Source: Neoarius graeffei
Lineage: Eukaryota; Chordata; Actinopteri; Siluriformes; Ariidae
Assembly (NCBI RefSeq): GCF_027579695.1
Contig: NC_083583.1
Location: 7,951,658 to 8,015,657, forward strand
Length of the DNA: 64,000 nucleotides
Reading direction: 5' to 3'
Each line of letters starts with the position of its first letter. Positions within the stretch are counted from its first letter, which is position 1. The position numbers were made by a program, and so were the translations under genes. Of the stretch, positions 33,741 through 45,293 are shown piece after piece. The notes under the pieces are model-generated. The model worked only from the letters and a program-made list of their open reading frames with translations, made no database searches and was not told the origin of the DNA.

Positions 33741-34426
33741 GAACTTTTTTTTGTTAACAGGTTCAAGTTAGGTACTCTAGAATTAGAAAACCGAAATAAG
33801 AAATAGCTATATACAAACTTATTTTATTTGGAAAACAAATCTAGATCCAACTGGAAACGCTATCAATCTAATGGTGCCATTGAAGAGGAAATTAACAATC
33901 CAAGAACTGTTAATGAAAATTAAAGAACTTCTGGGGTGGTAACAATTTTGCATTTTTTTTGCATCTGGTTACATCACACCATACAGTCTATGGTTATTTT
34001 CCTATAGCAGCATGCACCCCCCCCCCCCAAGTGTTTTATTCCTTATGTAATACTGTTACATTTCGATAGCTTGAGTTAAAATGGTATTACATAGCCATTT
34101 TTGATGCGAATGTTGTGGAATTTGTTGAAAGTATATATTTAAATAATACTGGCTAGCTTTTTTCGTATCAGATATACGATCCGCGCAGCAGAACACTCAC
34201 TGAATATTCACATCAGCTCTGATGTGTGACGTCACGTTGTCTTGACAACCATGCAATATCGTAAACCATATTCAACGCTCATTTTCCATTGGGTAGAGTT
34301 ACGTAATACACGCTGGATAAGTGATATGCTAACAATATTGCATGCTATCAAACAACGAAACCCACTAGAAGGGAATAAAACATGTTTTTATTCCATCGAA
34401 AAAGTGTCCTGTATGTATAATAATTA
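33741..34426. other. Intronic repeat-like sequence with a C-run
   Basis: No gene. A C-run lies at 34018-34028. ATCACACCATACAGTCTATG followed by TTATTTTCCTATAGCAGCA resembles blocks at 24400 and 27400. Confidence 0.35.
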
Positions 34427-34930
34427 ACAGTTATTCCACGAAATCGAGTCGTATGTGAACCGATAGCTGACAAGGCACGTAGCTCCGAGTTGTCTATAAG
34501 CCACGTACAACAAAATTGAGTGGAATAACTGTTTTATTCTATTCACATTCACTGGATTTTGAGAAACGGAGCAATTTTTTTTTGCAAATTTGATAAATAA
34601 AAACTTTATACAAAACATCCGACAAAATAATTTCCGCTTAGAATGTAAACAAACCGGCGAAACAACAAGAGCAATTTGTGAAAAATGCAATAAAAATAAT
34701 TCTTGAAGAAAAAAGAAAAAAGATACGTTCAAATACTTTTATTCCATATTTTGTTGCTTTTTTTGTATTCTTTGGGGTTTTGTTTTCAGGTAGAGTTTTT
34801 ATTTCGTCCTCGGTTGGTTCAGCAACACGCTCCGCCATTTTGTTTTTCTCTACTCACGGTATATGAGCTGATATCCTAGTAGTAGCCAATCAAAGTGCGA
34901 AATTGCTCATATCCAGTGAAATGTGGATAG
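34427..34930. repeat. Repeat family with hairpins, copy 1 (second copy 45706-46145)
   Basis: A 107-bp block with ends AACAGTTATTCCAC and the complement (34427-34533) is followed by a block with ends TTCTATTCACATTCACTGGA (about 34535) and the complement near 34925. The 45.7-kb copy shares both blocks in the same order. No coding content. Confidence 0.6.
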
Positions 34931-35330
34931 AATGAATTATACAGAGGAAAAATAAAACCTAATTATAACCAGAACAAATAACACAAAATAAGATGCATTA
35001 TACATGGGTAATAATATTAACATTTGAAAATCAGCGTTTTTAGATTAAAAATCATGAAAAGATTAATGGTCATGTCCGGACCAGTTACTTTTCAGACTTT
35101 AGACATTATGCAAATTATTAATATATGTTTTTAGTAAGTCATGGGTTTTATTTTTAAAAGCAATAAAGGTTTAGCAAAAGGTTGTAAAGAATTAAGACAA
35201 ACCACATCGAGGACCACATTGGAAATAAGTGTTTTCACTTTCAAGTGTTATCCTGGTTCTTAATGTCTTTCATATGTGTTATATGTTTTTTCATTATTTA
35301 CCGAATAAACCAAATCAAATCCATTTCTAA
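34931..35330. repeat. LINE 3' UTR fragment, same family as the next LINE
   Basis: 35205-35320 (GAGGACCACATTGGAAATAA, then GTGTTATCCT and AATAAACCAAATC) matches the 3' UTR at 36305-36425. This is the tail of a separate copy lying directly before it. The rest is AT-rich. Confidence 0.55.
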
Positions 35331-35339
35331 ACAGAGATA

Positions 35340-36425
35340 CAATCAGGTTTTTTTTTTAAAGCGAAAATAAGAAATCGTTAATTTATTAGAGTGGTTAAAT
35401 GATAAACTCTCGCTACACCTGGGCAAAACTGAATCAATTCTGTTTGCATCTAAGCGTCGGTTAAGTGTGCATGACTCAGTACAGGTCAGCTGTGGTGGAA
35501 ATGAAATTGAATCGAAGCGTAGTGTAACACATTTAGGCATAACTTTAGACCAACCTCTTTCTGGCGATAGTATTGTAGATAAAATTGTTTCTAAATATTC
35601 CAATAAAGTACAGTTTCTGTATAGAAATGCCCGAAATTTTGACAAAGACATCAAAAAACTTTTAGTATCAGCTTTGATTCGGTGTCATTTCGACTACGCC
35701 TGTACCTCTTAGTACAGTGGACTGACAAAGAAATCCAAGTCCAGATTACAAGTGGCTCAAAATAAGGTCATCAGGTTCATGTTGAATCTCCCCCCGAGGT
35801 CTCATATTGGGGTGGAAGAGTTTAGAAATGTAGGATTGTTACCGGTGGATATGCGTGTAAATCAGTTAAAGTTAGGACATGTGTATAATATTTTTCATAA
35901 TAATGCTCCTGTGTATCTGAAAGAAAATTTCCAACATAGTACAAATTCACGCACCAGAAATAGTATTCATACTTTTAATATTACCCATGTTGGGCCTTTT
36001 AGTAAAAATAGTTTTTATTTCACTGGTGCTTCATTGTGGAATGATCTACCTCTGTCTGCCTGATCTGCTCAAAATAAATGTATTTTTAAGAAAACGGTTA
36101 AAGATAATTTTATATGTCACAACTTCTAGTCAACAGTCAGTCTGCTTTTATATATTACTGATGTTAAAAGTGTAATATATTGAAATTTTCATTATTATTA
36201 TTTTTCTCTTTTTGGATATATTACTCTTACTTTACTTATTCAATTTATTGTGATTTATTATTAGTATTATTATTGTATTTTATTTTGTGCTATTTTGTTT
36301 ACCTATTCGAGGACCACAATGGAAATAAGTATTTTTACTTTTTGTGTTATCCTCCGCAATATTTATATTTATATTACATGTTCACATGTTATGTATATGT
36401 TTCTATTGCGAAATAAATCAATACA
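35340..36425 (+). pseudogene. 5'-truncated LINE reverse transcriptase, C-terminal part
   Basis: The frame from about 35370 reads LLEWLNDKLSLHLGKTESIL, then RCHFDYACTS, a TAG in place of the usual tryptophan at 35710-35712, then LTKKSKSRLQVAQNKVIRFM and ...FYFTGASLWNDLPLS, ending at 36061-36063. These are the thumb and C-terminal regions of CR1/L2-type reverse transcriptases. The 3' UTR ends AATAAATCAATAC. It is 5'-truncated, dead, and lies in dhx38 intron 1. Confidence 0.8.
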
Positions 36426-36727
36426 AAAAAAATATTACACAAGTACATTATCTTATACGGTCATTTTCTGGTGTCGGGTTTTGTTTGTTTGTTTTAACAC
36501 ATGGGGACCAAATTTAACCAAAAAATACTGGATTAAAATACTGCTAATTTCAGAGACAAAACTGAATAATTACCGTCACTTAGTATTTCACGTTAACTAA
36601 CATCCAAACACACAGGCGCTGACTAACACTATTGTGTCAGAAAGGTTCTAGCTACAAGCTAGCATGCTAACCGAAAACACAAAGCTACATGCTAACAAAA
36701 CAAATAAACACAACCCTGAGTGTTTAC
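36426..36727. other. dhx38 first intron start, no gene
   Basis: Sequence between the LINE and the first-exon donor; nothing recognised apart from the donor itself. Confidence 0.4.
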
Positions 36728-36900
36728 CTGTTTACTTCCGCTCTCACTGAAGTCCCTGGGTTAATGTTAAACACATCACTGCAGTCCGACTGAAAGAAAA
36801 TAAACAATTGTGATTTGAAACCGCAAAGCTTCAAGCGTCACTAAAGCGCAGAGGAAGCCGCCATTTCCGTCCCATAATTCAACGCGGCACTTCCGCTTTA
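36728..36900 (-). promoter_or_regulatory. dhx38: Probable dhx38 promoter and non-coding first exon
   Basis: On the minus strand this AT-poor stretch reads GCGGAAGTGCC (an ETS-type site, about 36885-36895), then GGAAATGGCGGCTTCC (a YY1-type element, about 36856-36871), then a run ending AACAG at 36728 before the splice donor GTAAACA. ETS and YY1 sites near the start are typical of TATA-less housekeeping promoters, and no TATA box is evident. It is the nearest suitable donor upstream of the coding start exon, 9.6 kb away. The assignment to dhx38 is inferred from position, orientation and the splice donor; the exact start site is unknown. In mammals DHX38 sits head-to-head with TXNL4B, but I see no such gene on the other side here. 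Confidence 0.55.
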
Positions 36901-37592
36901 ACAAAACTTTATTGGACGCCAAGAAAGGACAAATAAATTGCGCGAGAGCAGTTACTAATGCTAAACAAAGAAAACATTAAATAAAATATCTCCAATCAGT
37001 TCAATTAAAGAATACGTAATGTGACCATTTTAATTAATCTTTAATGAGTATTTTCATGAAATCAGAGAGCGAGGTAAAATTATTCCTTTTTTTATCTGAA
37101 ATTGCTAATCTCTCTCTCACACACACAACATCTCAATTAGGATGATTAACAGGATTCATTACTTGGTGCTAATATAAATAAAATAATAATACTCTACTTT
37201 TATCTTACCAACTGTGTGTGTATGGGTATGTGTCCCATACCAACATTAATCTACCTCTACTGCGCTGCTAACTTGGTCAGTGAATACCTGAACCCTGCAC
37301 CTATTTATTATTTATCTTAATTTTATATAATCACTTAAAACCTTACCAGCACATTTGATTGTATATATTTATTGTGGATTTTTATATTTTCTCTATATAT
37401 ATATTTTAAATACTGATGTACAGTACCTATATTGCTTAACTACTTATTACTTTTATGGGCATCTGTGGGCTGTTTCTAAACGACATCTCACTGTACTTGT
37501 ATGGTGACAATAAAGTACTACTACTAATAATAATAATAAATATATCATTAACACATTTTAATTCCATCACTGAGGCTGAAGTCCAATATTTA
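36901..37592. other. AT-rich intergenic sequence upstream of dhx38
   Basis: No gene. The phrase ATCTCACTGTACTTGTATGG followed by TGACAATAAAGTACTAC and (TAA)n at 37480-37540 looks like the 3' end of an old retroelement. Confidence 0.45.
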
Positions 37593-39196
37593 CAGTGGTG
37601 CTTGAAAGTTTGTGAACCCTTTAGAATTTCCTATATTTCTGCATAAATATGACCTAAAACATCATCAGATTTTCACACAAGTCCTAAAAGTAGATCAAGA
37701 GAACCCAGTTAAACGAATGAGACAAAAAATATTATACTTGGTCATTTATTTATTGAGGAAAATGATCCAATATTACATATCTGTGAGTGGCAAAAGTATG
37801 TGAACCTCTAGGATTAGCAGTTAATTTGAAGGTGAAATTAGAGTCAGGTGTTTTCAAACAATGGGATGACAATCAGGTGTGAGTGGGCACCCTGTTTTAT
37901 TTAAAGAACAGGGATCTATCAAAGTCTGATCTTCACAACACATGTTTGTGGAAGTGCATCATGGCACGAACAAAGGAGATTTCTGAGGACCTCAGAAAAA
38001 GCGTTGTTGATGCTCATCCGACTGGAAAAGGTTACAAAACCATCTCTAAAGAGTTTGGGCTCCACCAATCCACAGTCAGACAGATTGTGTACAAATGGAG
38101 GAAATTCAAGACCATTGTTACCCTCCCCAGGAGTGGTCGACCAACAAAGATCACTCCAAGAGCAAGGCGTGTGATAGTCGGTGAGGTCACAAAGGACCCC
38201 AGGGTAACTTCTAAGCAACTGAAGGTCTCTCTCACATTGGCTAATGTTAATGTTCATGAGTCCACCATCAGGAGAACACTGAACAACAATGGTGTGCATG
38301 GCAGGATTGCAAGGAGAAAGCCACTGCTCTCCAAAAAGAACATTGCTGCTCATCTGCAGTTTGCTAAAGATCATGTGGACAAGCCAGAAGGCTATTTGAA
38401 AAATGTTTTGTGGACGGATGAGACCAAAATAGAACTTTTTGGTTTAAATGAGAAGCGTTATGTTTGGAGAAAGGAAAACGCTGCATTCCAGCATAAGAAC
38501 CTGCTCCCGTCTGTGAAACATGGTGGTGGTAGTATCATGGTTTGGGCCTGTTTTGCTGCATCTGGGCCAGGACGGCTTGCCATCATTGACGGAACAATGA
38601 ATTCTGAATTATACCAGCAAATTCTAAAGGAAAATGTCAGGACATCTGTCCATGAACTACGGTAAATCTCAAGAGAAAGTGGGTCATGCAGCAAAACAAC
38701 GACCCTAAGCACCCAAGTCGTTCTACCAAAGAATGGTTAAAGAAGAATAAAGTTAATGTTTTGGAATGGCCTGACCTTAATCCAATCGAAACGTTGTGGA
38801 AGGACCTGAAGCGAGCAGTTCATGTGAGGAAACTCACCAACATCCCAGAGTTGAAGCTGTTCTGTACAGAGGAACGGGCTAAAATTCCTCCAAGCCGGTG
38901 TGCAGGACTGATCAACAGTTACCGCAAATGTTTAGTTACAGTTATTGCTGCACAAGGGGGTCACACCAGATACTGAAAGCAATGGTTCACATACTTTTGC
39001 CACTCTCAGATATGTAATATTGGATCATTTTCTTCAATAAATAAATGACCAAGTATAATATTTTTGTCTCATTTGTTTAACTGGGTTCTCTTTATCTACT
39101 TTTAGGACTTGTGTGAAAATCTGATGTTGTTTTAGGTCATATTTATGCAGAAATATAGAAAATTCTAAAGGGTTCACAAACTTTCAAGCACCACTG
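37593..39196 (+). mobile_element. Full-length but dead Tc1-like element (CAGTGGTGCTTGAAAGTTTG family)
   Basis: 1,604 bp with long (about 200-bp) inverted repeats: CAGTGGTGCTTGAAAGTTTG at 37593 and the complement ending at 39196. Left flank TA, right flank CA. It carries a plus-strand transposase. Confidence 0.95.
37961..38976 (+). pseudogene. Tc1-like transposase with frameshift and lost catalytic aspartate
   Basis: MARTKEISEDLRKSVVDAHP opens at 37961; the DNA-binding domain, RSGRPTKITPRARR and [11 protein letters not shown] (first D) are intact. The frame shifts near 38663 and resumes with WVMQQNNDPKHPSRSTKEWL, where the usual second catalytic Asp (DNDPKH) is Asn. The SQS of the usual [12 protein letters not shown] is deleted, so spacing to the Glu is 31 rather than 34. 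Stop at 38974. Inactive. Confidence 0.92.
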
Positions 39197-39798
39197 CACA
39201 CCACTGATAATAAGCATTCAATAACATGCCATAGTTTAATTCTAAAGTTTGTGGTCATATTTCTCATCATGAGTTATCAACAAGGTGTTTGTTTCCACCC
39301 ACATAACTGTCGCTCACTCACTCGATGTTTTTTGTTTTTCGCACCATTCTATCTGTGTAAACTCTAGAGACTGTTGTGTGTGAAAACCCCAGGAGATCAG
39401 CAGTTTCTGAAATACTCAAACCAGTCCATCTGGCTCAAACCAACACCCATGCCACAGTGAAAGAAAGTCACACTTTGAGATCACGATTTTTCCCGTTCTG
39501 ATGTTTGAAGTGAACATTAACTGAAGCTCTTGATTTCTGTCTGCATGATTTTATGCATTGTGCTGCTGTCAAAGATAGATAACTGAATAAAACAGCAGTT
39601 TTGGACCCGAGACTCCTTCCAAAAAAACAAAACAAAAAACATATCAATGATTATCCGTTTTACTTTGTGAAACAGCAACACAACTTTTTAAATTGAGTTT
39701 ATTATTAGTCTTGGGTTATTTGGAACATCTGCCATAAACAAACTATAGAAACAATAGTGTATTTAAGTGGTGCATTAATATAAACCTATTGTTCATGT
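39197..39798. repeat. Fragment of the GGCCACTTTATTAGGAAC Tc1 family, and unassigned sequence
   Basis: About 39281-39555 aligns with the Tc1 at 10026-13617 (GTTTGTTTCCACCCACA..., GATCAGCAGTTTCTGAAATA, GATGTTTGAAGTGAACATTA). It lacks the insertions found there. The rest, to 39798, is unrecognised. Confidence 0.65.
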
Positions 39799-40757
39799 TA
39801 AGCTACAGTCACACTACGGCTCGCGATGCTTTATTGATGAAAACGAGGTGTTTTGGTGACAATGCATGCCGATGTACAGGTGAACTACAAGTTGTGGTGA
39901 CACAGCAGGCGAACACTTAACCATCATGCCTTCGTGCACTCGAGTGGCCGCACTCGATCACAGGACCCAGTCATTATGGGAAACACCTGATACTGATGTA
40001 AGTGTAATCAGCATGTGCATATAAGGACGCTGTTTTCACAAAGGCTTTACAAAGTATTATCATTATCACAGTCACACTTGTTTCTAGCCATGTTTATGAC
40101 TCTGGTTAAATACTCTGCTTTCTGTTTTGCTTTTGTAAATATCACACCTGCTTATACACATGCTTCCTGCACTTAGACCAGTCATGTTTCCTAGGAGGCA
40201 TGCTTGAGGGTTTTGTACACATCAGCGTCTGGCAGCAGAATCATTGGCAATGCCTCTCTCAATAGATTTTAACAATGCATGACATCAGCATCAACCAATC
40301 AGCGACGATCACAAACGTGTCATCTAACATTTGCTGAATATTCACAAACCCTTCGCCCAATCGATTATGAACCTCAGCGAAGGATCTCCGAATGTAAATG
40401 CACTTTTCATGCCTCGCCACTGTGTCAATGAGGCTCCTGCAAGCATCAGGGATACGGATTCAAGACAAATACAAGTACCTCAAGAGGCTCTGTGAACGTT
40501 CCCCAAGTTTTGGGAAGTGTTCCCAAACCCATCTGCGATTATTCATCGCTTAGTTTGCCAATGAAAACTGACACCAAATTTCAATGCACGCATTGAAAAT
40601 GTTCACAACTTTTTGGCCGCTCATGAGGCGGAGACTCACCAAAAAACAACTCACAAAGCTCGGGGAACATTCATTCATTGCACAATTGTTGGCGATGCTA
40701 ACAATTTTTCATCAAGTATTCGCAAATGAAGCCCATCGTGAGTGTGACTGTAGCCTT
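39799..40757. mobile_element. MITE with AAGCTACAGTCACACT ends
   Basis: Left AAGCTACAGTCACACTACGG, right complement of TAAGGCTACAGTCACACTCA. Subterminal GCGATGC/GCCCATCG motifs are also inverted. Internal sequence has no recognisable protein. Target duplication unclear. Confidence 0.65.
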
Positions 40758-40951
40758 ATAGACAGAGCTGCTGCCCAATTCATGTGGTTACACAAAAATA
40801 AAGCACAGCTTCTGACCAATCAGATTCAAGCATTCAACTGCACGGAGGTATAAAAGGAACTTATTTAGAAGACATTACAAATGTACAACATTAAAATGTA
40901 ACTAAACAGAGGAAAATTACAAATGTCATTTTTTAAATAATTATTAAAATG

Positions 40952-41325
40952 GGGTGGCACAGTGGTGTAGTGGTTAGCGCTGTCGCCTCACAGCAAGAAG
41001 GTCCTGGGTTCGAGCCCCGTGGCCAGCGAGGGCCTTTCTGTGCGGAGTTTGCATGTTCTCCCCGTGTCCGCGTGGGTTTCCTCCTGGTGCTCTGGTTTCC
41101 CCCATAGTCCAAAGACATGCAGGTTAGGTTAACTGGTGACTCTAAATTGACCGTAGGTGTGAATGAGAGTGTGGATGGTTGTCTGTGTCTATGTGTCAGC
41201 CCTGTGATGACCTGGCGACTTGTCCAGGGTGTACCCCGCCTTTCGCCCGTAGTCAGCTGGGATAGGCTCCAGCTTGCCTGCGACCCTGTAGAACAGGATA
41301 AAGCGGCTAGAGATAATGAGATGAG
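40952..41325 (+). mobile_element. 374-bp tRNA-derived SINE, copy 2
   Basis: Same head, core and GATAATGAGATGAG tail as 30356-30729, with perfect duplication ATTATTAAAATG (40940-40951, 41326-41337). Confidence 0.93.
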
Positions 41326-41431
41326 ATTATTAAAATGCAGTCATGCACAAATTGCTGTGGTATAAAAGGAACAACACATTTCAGGATGTACTCTTATAGA
41401 AAGATAATCCACTTTTTTGGAATGGTCACTG

Positions 41432-43155
41432 ATTATTATCCGCCGCTGGCCGAAAGGCCCGAAGGGGGATTCAATCATTCATTCCATCTGTCCTGCCCTC
41501 CTTCCCAGTAAGGATGCTCACCTTCTGAAATCAACTCCTCTCTCAATTTTTGGAGGAATTTCATGGAACTTGGCAGGATTCTTTATTCTATGTTGTTACG
41601 ATGCATATTGTAATTTCAGTCACATTTTACCAGCGTTACAGCTCTTGATTAACAAAATTATTACATGACAATTTCATGAGAGTGTTTTCCTTCTGAAATC
41701 AACTCCTCTCACAATTTTTGGAGGAATTTCACCAAACTTGGCAAAAGGCCTCGTTATATGTCGGTAGTATGCATGTTGTTATTTTGTTCAATTTGGTCAC
41801 GTTTTACCAGAGTTATGGCCCTTGATTAAAGTGCATATCATGGGTAAATTCAGGAGCAAGATCAATGTAATTCTATTTTATATTAAACTTTGGTCAAATA
41901 TCTGTAACATTCTGCATTCTCTGCAATTTTTTTTTACCTTGCACAACACCAGAAAAATTCAGTTGAAATCGAGACATTTGAGGCGAATTGGTCCGCCTCT
42001 GAAAAAACTTGGCATTTGGATTTCTCAGCAAACACTGATTTTCGTGACGTCATCTGCGGGACGCCTCCTTCTGAATCCTACGTCAGCGCTGGTTTGTTTA
42101 TGAGAAAACGACCTGGTGGTTTTCTGCACATTTCTTCAAAGTTATCATGTAATTATTAAAATGGTTAACAGATGTATCGTAGGAGGGTGTAGCAACACCA
42201 ATCTTGATGGGATTAGTACTCATCGTTTCCCGAAAGACCGGACAAAGAGAGAAATGGGAGCGCTTGGTCTACACAGGCTGTGCACTGAAACCGTGCAAAG
42301 CTCGCGCAGCCTGCTGGTGCTTCCGCAGGTGACGTCACGATTCTGACTCCAGACTCCCTTGGGATTTTTCCAGACGAGTTTTGTTATTTTATTTTTTTCT
42401 GCTGTAGACAGATGGCCTTGTGCAAAATTACCCTTCTGGATGAGTGTGGAAAGGGACATAGTTTCATATTAAAAAAATAAATAAATAAAAAATATTGGTC
42501 CAGAATATGCCTTTTAACAATCTTGTACTTTCACAAGTTCATGAGCGTGTTTTCCTTCTGACATCAACTCCTCTCAATTTTTGGGCAAATTTCTCGAAGC
42601 TTGGCAAAAGGCCTTGTTATATGACGGTAATACGCAGATTCCGATTTAATTTTGTTTGTGAAAATTTTCCCAGAGTTTTGACCCTTGATTAAATAACTTG
42701 TACTTTGACAATTTCATGAGGGTGTACGTTCTTCTGAAATCAACTCCTCTCACAATTTGTGGAGGAATTTCACCAAATTTGGCAAAAGGCTTTGTTATAT
42801 GACAGTTATACGCGTATTGAAACTTCGTTTAATTTGGGCAAATTTTACCAGAGTTATGCCCTTGATTATTAACAAACTTATACTTTTGGCAATTTCATGA
42901 AGGTGTTCTTGCTTTCTGAAACCGACTTCCCTCACAATTTTTAGCCCCCGCTAGCCGAAAGGCCCAAAGGGGGATTATGCTGTGGTGATGTCCGTCCGTC
43001 CGTCCCGGGAAGGGTACTCACCTTTTGGAGGAAACTTGACAGGATTCTTTGTTATATGTCGGTAATACACATATTGCAATTTAGTTCAATTCAGTCGCAT
43101 TTTACCAGAGTTATGGTCAAGTTGCCAGCGGGGGATATTGTGCTCTCAGAGCAAC
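41432..43155. repeat. Array of degenerate ~170-bp units bounded by CCCCGCTGGC-type MITE ends
   Basis: Units sharing TTCTGAAATCAACTCCTCTC, TTGGCAAAAGGC.T.GTTATAT and TTTTACCAGAGTTATG(G)CCC begin at about 41525, 41690, 42555, 42735, 42910 and 43020. Ends CCGCTGGCCGAAAGGCCCGA (about 41442) and GTTGCCAGCGGGGGATATTG (about 43120) belong to the family at 7521-7750. The array is interrupted at about 41830-42520 by sequence with a THAP exon. Confidence 0.65.
42161..42346 (+). pseudogene. THAP-domain exon fragment
   Basis: Opens MVNRCIVGGCSNTNLDGIST followed by HRFPKDRTKRE, the first half of a C2CH THAP zinc finger (C-x4-C and the FP box). The expected W..xxRR and C-x2-H part does not follow; the frame runs to a stop in unrelated sequence. 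Flanking GTGACGTCA-rich sequence suggests it came with a DNA transposon. A different THAP sequence from the one at 2377. Confidence 0.55.
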
Positions 43156-43160
43156 TCTTG

Positions 43161-43197
43161 TTTTCTGAAAACAGCACAACATTGTTATTACTGATAC

Positions 43198-43240
<43 letters not shown>

Positions 43241-44681
43241 GGTGGGAATGTGGTTTAATCATCTGTAATCTGAGCATAAATTACACTACATCAGTGATTA
43301 CAAACTGGTTCAGTCTCACTTCGCTCTCAACATACACATCACGCAATTTAAAATAACGTATACACGGTGGAAACATACCAAATCACAACAAACTGTAACT
43401 AGGCAACATTTACACAATGAGAAAACATTTAACCACCGAGTGAGATTAGAAATCGAACATGGAGAAGGCAGGAAGAGGAACGTGGGCTGTTTTGCATGAA
43501 AAGGAACTACAGGTCTGTACGCATATACGTCGAACTTAAAATGTTCCCTTGGAAGAGGAAGGCAGTTTATCTGAACATAAAACAGGCATCGAGGAGTACA
43601 CACTACAAGTGCCAGCGAATTTGTAATGGAGAGGAGAGAGTAAAAATGCATAGAATATTCATCACATTAACATTTTACAGAATGCTCAACAGTTCAAGTA
43701 TTAAATGCTTAAAATTAAAAAAAAAAAGTGGGGGGAGGAGGAGAGGGGGTTGCCAAGCATCAATTGCATCACACCTTCATGTCCCATCCTGTACAAATCA
43801 GACCTTTGGGATATAAATGACAGAGTGCAAAAATGAAGGAAAAAAAAAAGATTAAACACTGCTAGCAACTAAAATGACAACTTGTTTAATATTTACACAC
43901 ATTCAGCCGAGCTAATTATTAATCCCTATGACCAAATTCACTGACAAGTGTCTCTTCCATCTTTTGCATAAAAATAAATCCATTAACAAGGCTGAACTGT
44001 CAAGTTTGATTTCAATTAAATACCCTACAACACTGAATAATTAAATTTGCATAAATTAGCATAATCTATTCATAGTCATAGACTGGAATAAACACTACAA
44101 GTGTTCCTTCTGCTGCTAATGTTTCAACAAGCAACACTTTACATTAAAGTTCCCATTTCATAAAATAATTTACTCCATTATTCAGTGAATGCTGGTTAAT
44201 TAGGGGGAAAGTAGTGCTGATTTTTGGTTACAGAACAATTATTCAATAATACGAGTGTTACTCACGTCAGTGTTATTGACGGTGTACTAATGCTGATGTT
44301 CCGTGTTTGTTCATGAGATGAAAGATCTGATCAATAATTTACTTATTATTAGTTCAGTCACAGGGCTGGGCGATGAGATACAGCACTTTAAAAATAAAAA
44401 GTAACCCCCCCCCCCCCGGAAATCACAAGGGCAGCTGACTTAGTATAGAGAATCTTAGATTTGTTTATTGTACGAATTTATTTAAAAATATATATTTTTA
44501 AATATTTTCTTGCGCCTTTTCAGTTTCCTGCATTTCATATTTCACAGCCATTAAACTTCAAAAAACACCACGCCACACCCACCAGACTCAGTTTTTCCTG
44601 CTGTTGCCTTTATGTTCCATGATCCATATTGTGTATAGTAGAAATGTTTTAAGTATCATGATATGATTATTGTATAAACTA
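43161..44681. other. Intergenic sequence with (CA)n, no gene
   Basis: (CA)n at 43201-43239; a C-run at 44406-44417. Mostly AT-rich, largely free of recognised repeats. Possibly distal 3' UTR or intergenic DNA downstream of cyb5b. Open frames show no protein-like features. Confidence 0.4.
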
Positions 44682-45198
44682 CAGGGTGTTTCAAAAATTT
44701 TCATCATTTCACAATCTAATAACTTTTCCAATTCTCATTCAACTGACCTCAAATTTTAACGGCATGTGTGGAAACAGGTCAAAATTTTCTTTGTTTAATG
44801 TTTTTATCTTTTTAGGTATAGAAATGCCATTCACTGGAAAAGAAAAGGCGTTTTGTGTGTTAAAGTACGCTTGAACACAGTCCAACAAGACTGTACAGCG
44901 TGTGTGTGTATGAGCGAATTCTCTAAAAATGCACCAACTGCAATGCAGATTTGGACACAGCACAAAAAGTTCAAAGAGGAAGGCTGTCTGTGAGTGTGTG
45001 TGTGCGTTTTTGTCTGTATCTCAAGCAGTGCACATATTGAAAATTGGTGAAATCGTTCATGGAATCCACATACCTTTGAATTTCTCATTCAGATTTTATA
45101 TTGCTCAACATTACGCCTGTTCAATTTCATTTCCCTGGACTATGTAGTTTCTGGGATATTTAGATCTCAAATAATATAAAATTTTTTGAAACACCCTG
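44682..45198 (+). mobile_element. Mariner/IS630-like remnant with CAGGGTGTTTCAAAAA ends
   Basis: 517 bp between perfect TA duplications. The left end CAGGGTGTTTCAAAAATTTT matches the complement AAATTTTTTGAAACACCCTG at the right. The plus strand from 44824 encodes MPFTGKEKAFCVLKYA, a stop, then TQSNKTVQR and, in another frame, APTAMQIWTQHKKFKEEGCL. This is a helix-turn-helix N-terminus of mariner-type proteins (DUF4817-like) often met in arthropods. The catalytic domain is deleted. Confidence 0.75.
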
Positions 45199-45238
45199 TA
45201 TTCTGTAGTGTAGAATTGTTCAAATTGCATCTTTAATC

Positions 45239-45293
<55 letters not shown>

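Noticed and set aside
36901..37592. Head-to-head txnl4b partner gene, as in mammals
   Set aside because: No thioredoxin-like exon or protein-like frame is visible on the plus strand up to the Tc1 at 37593.
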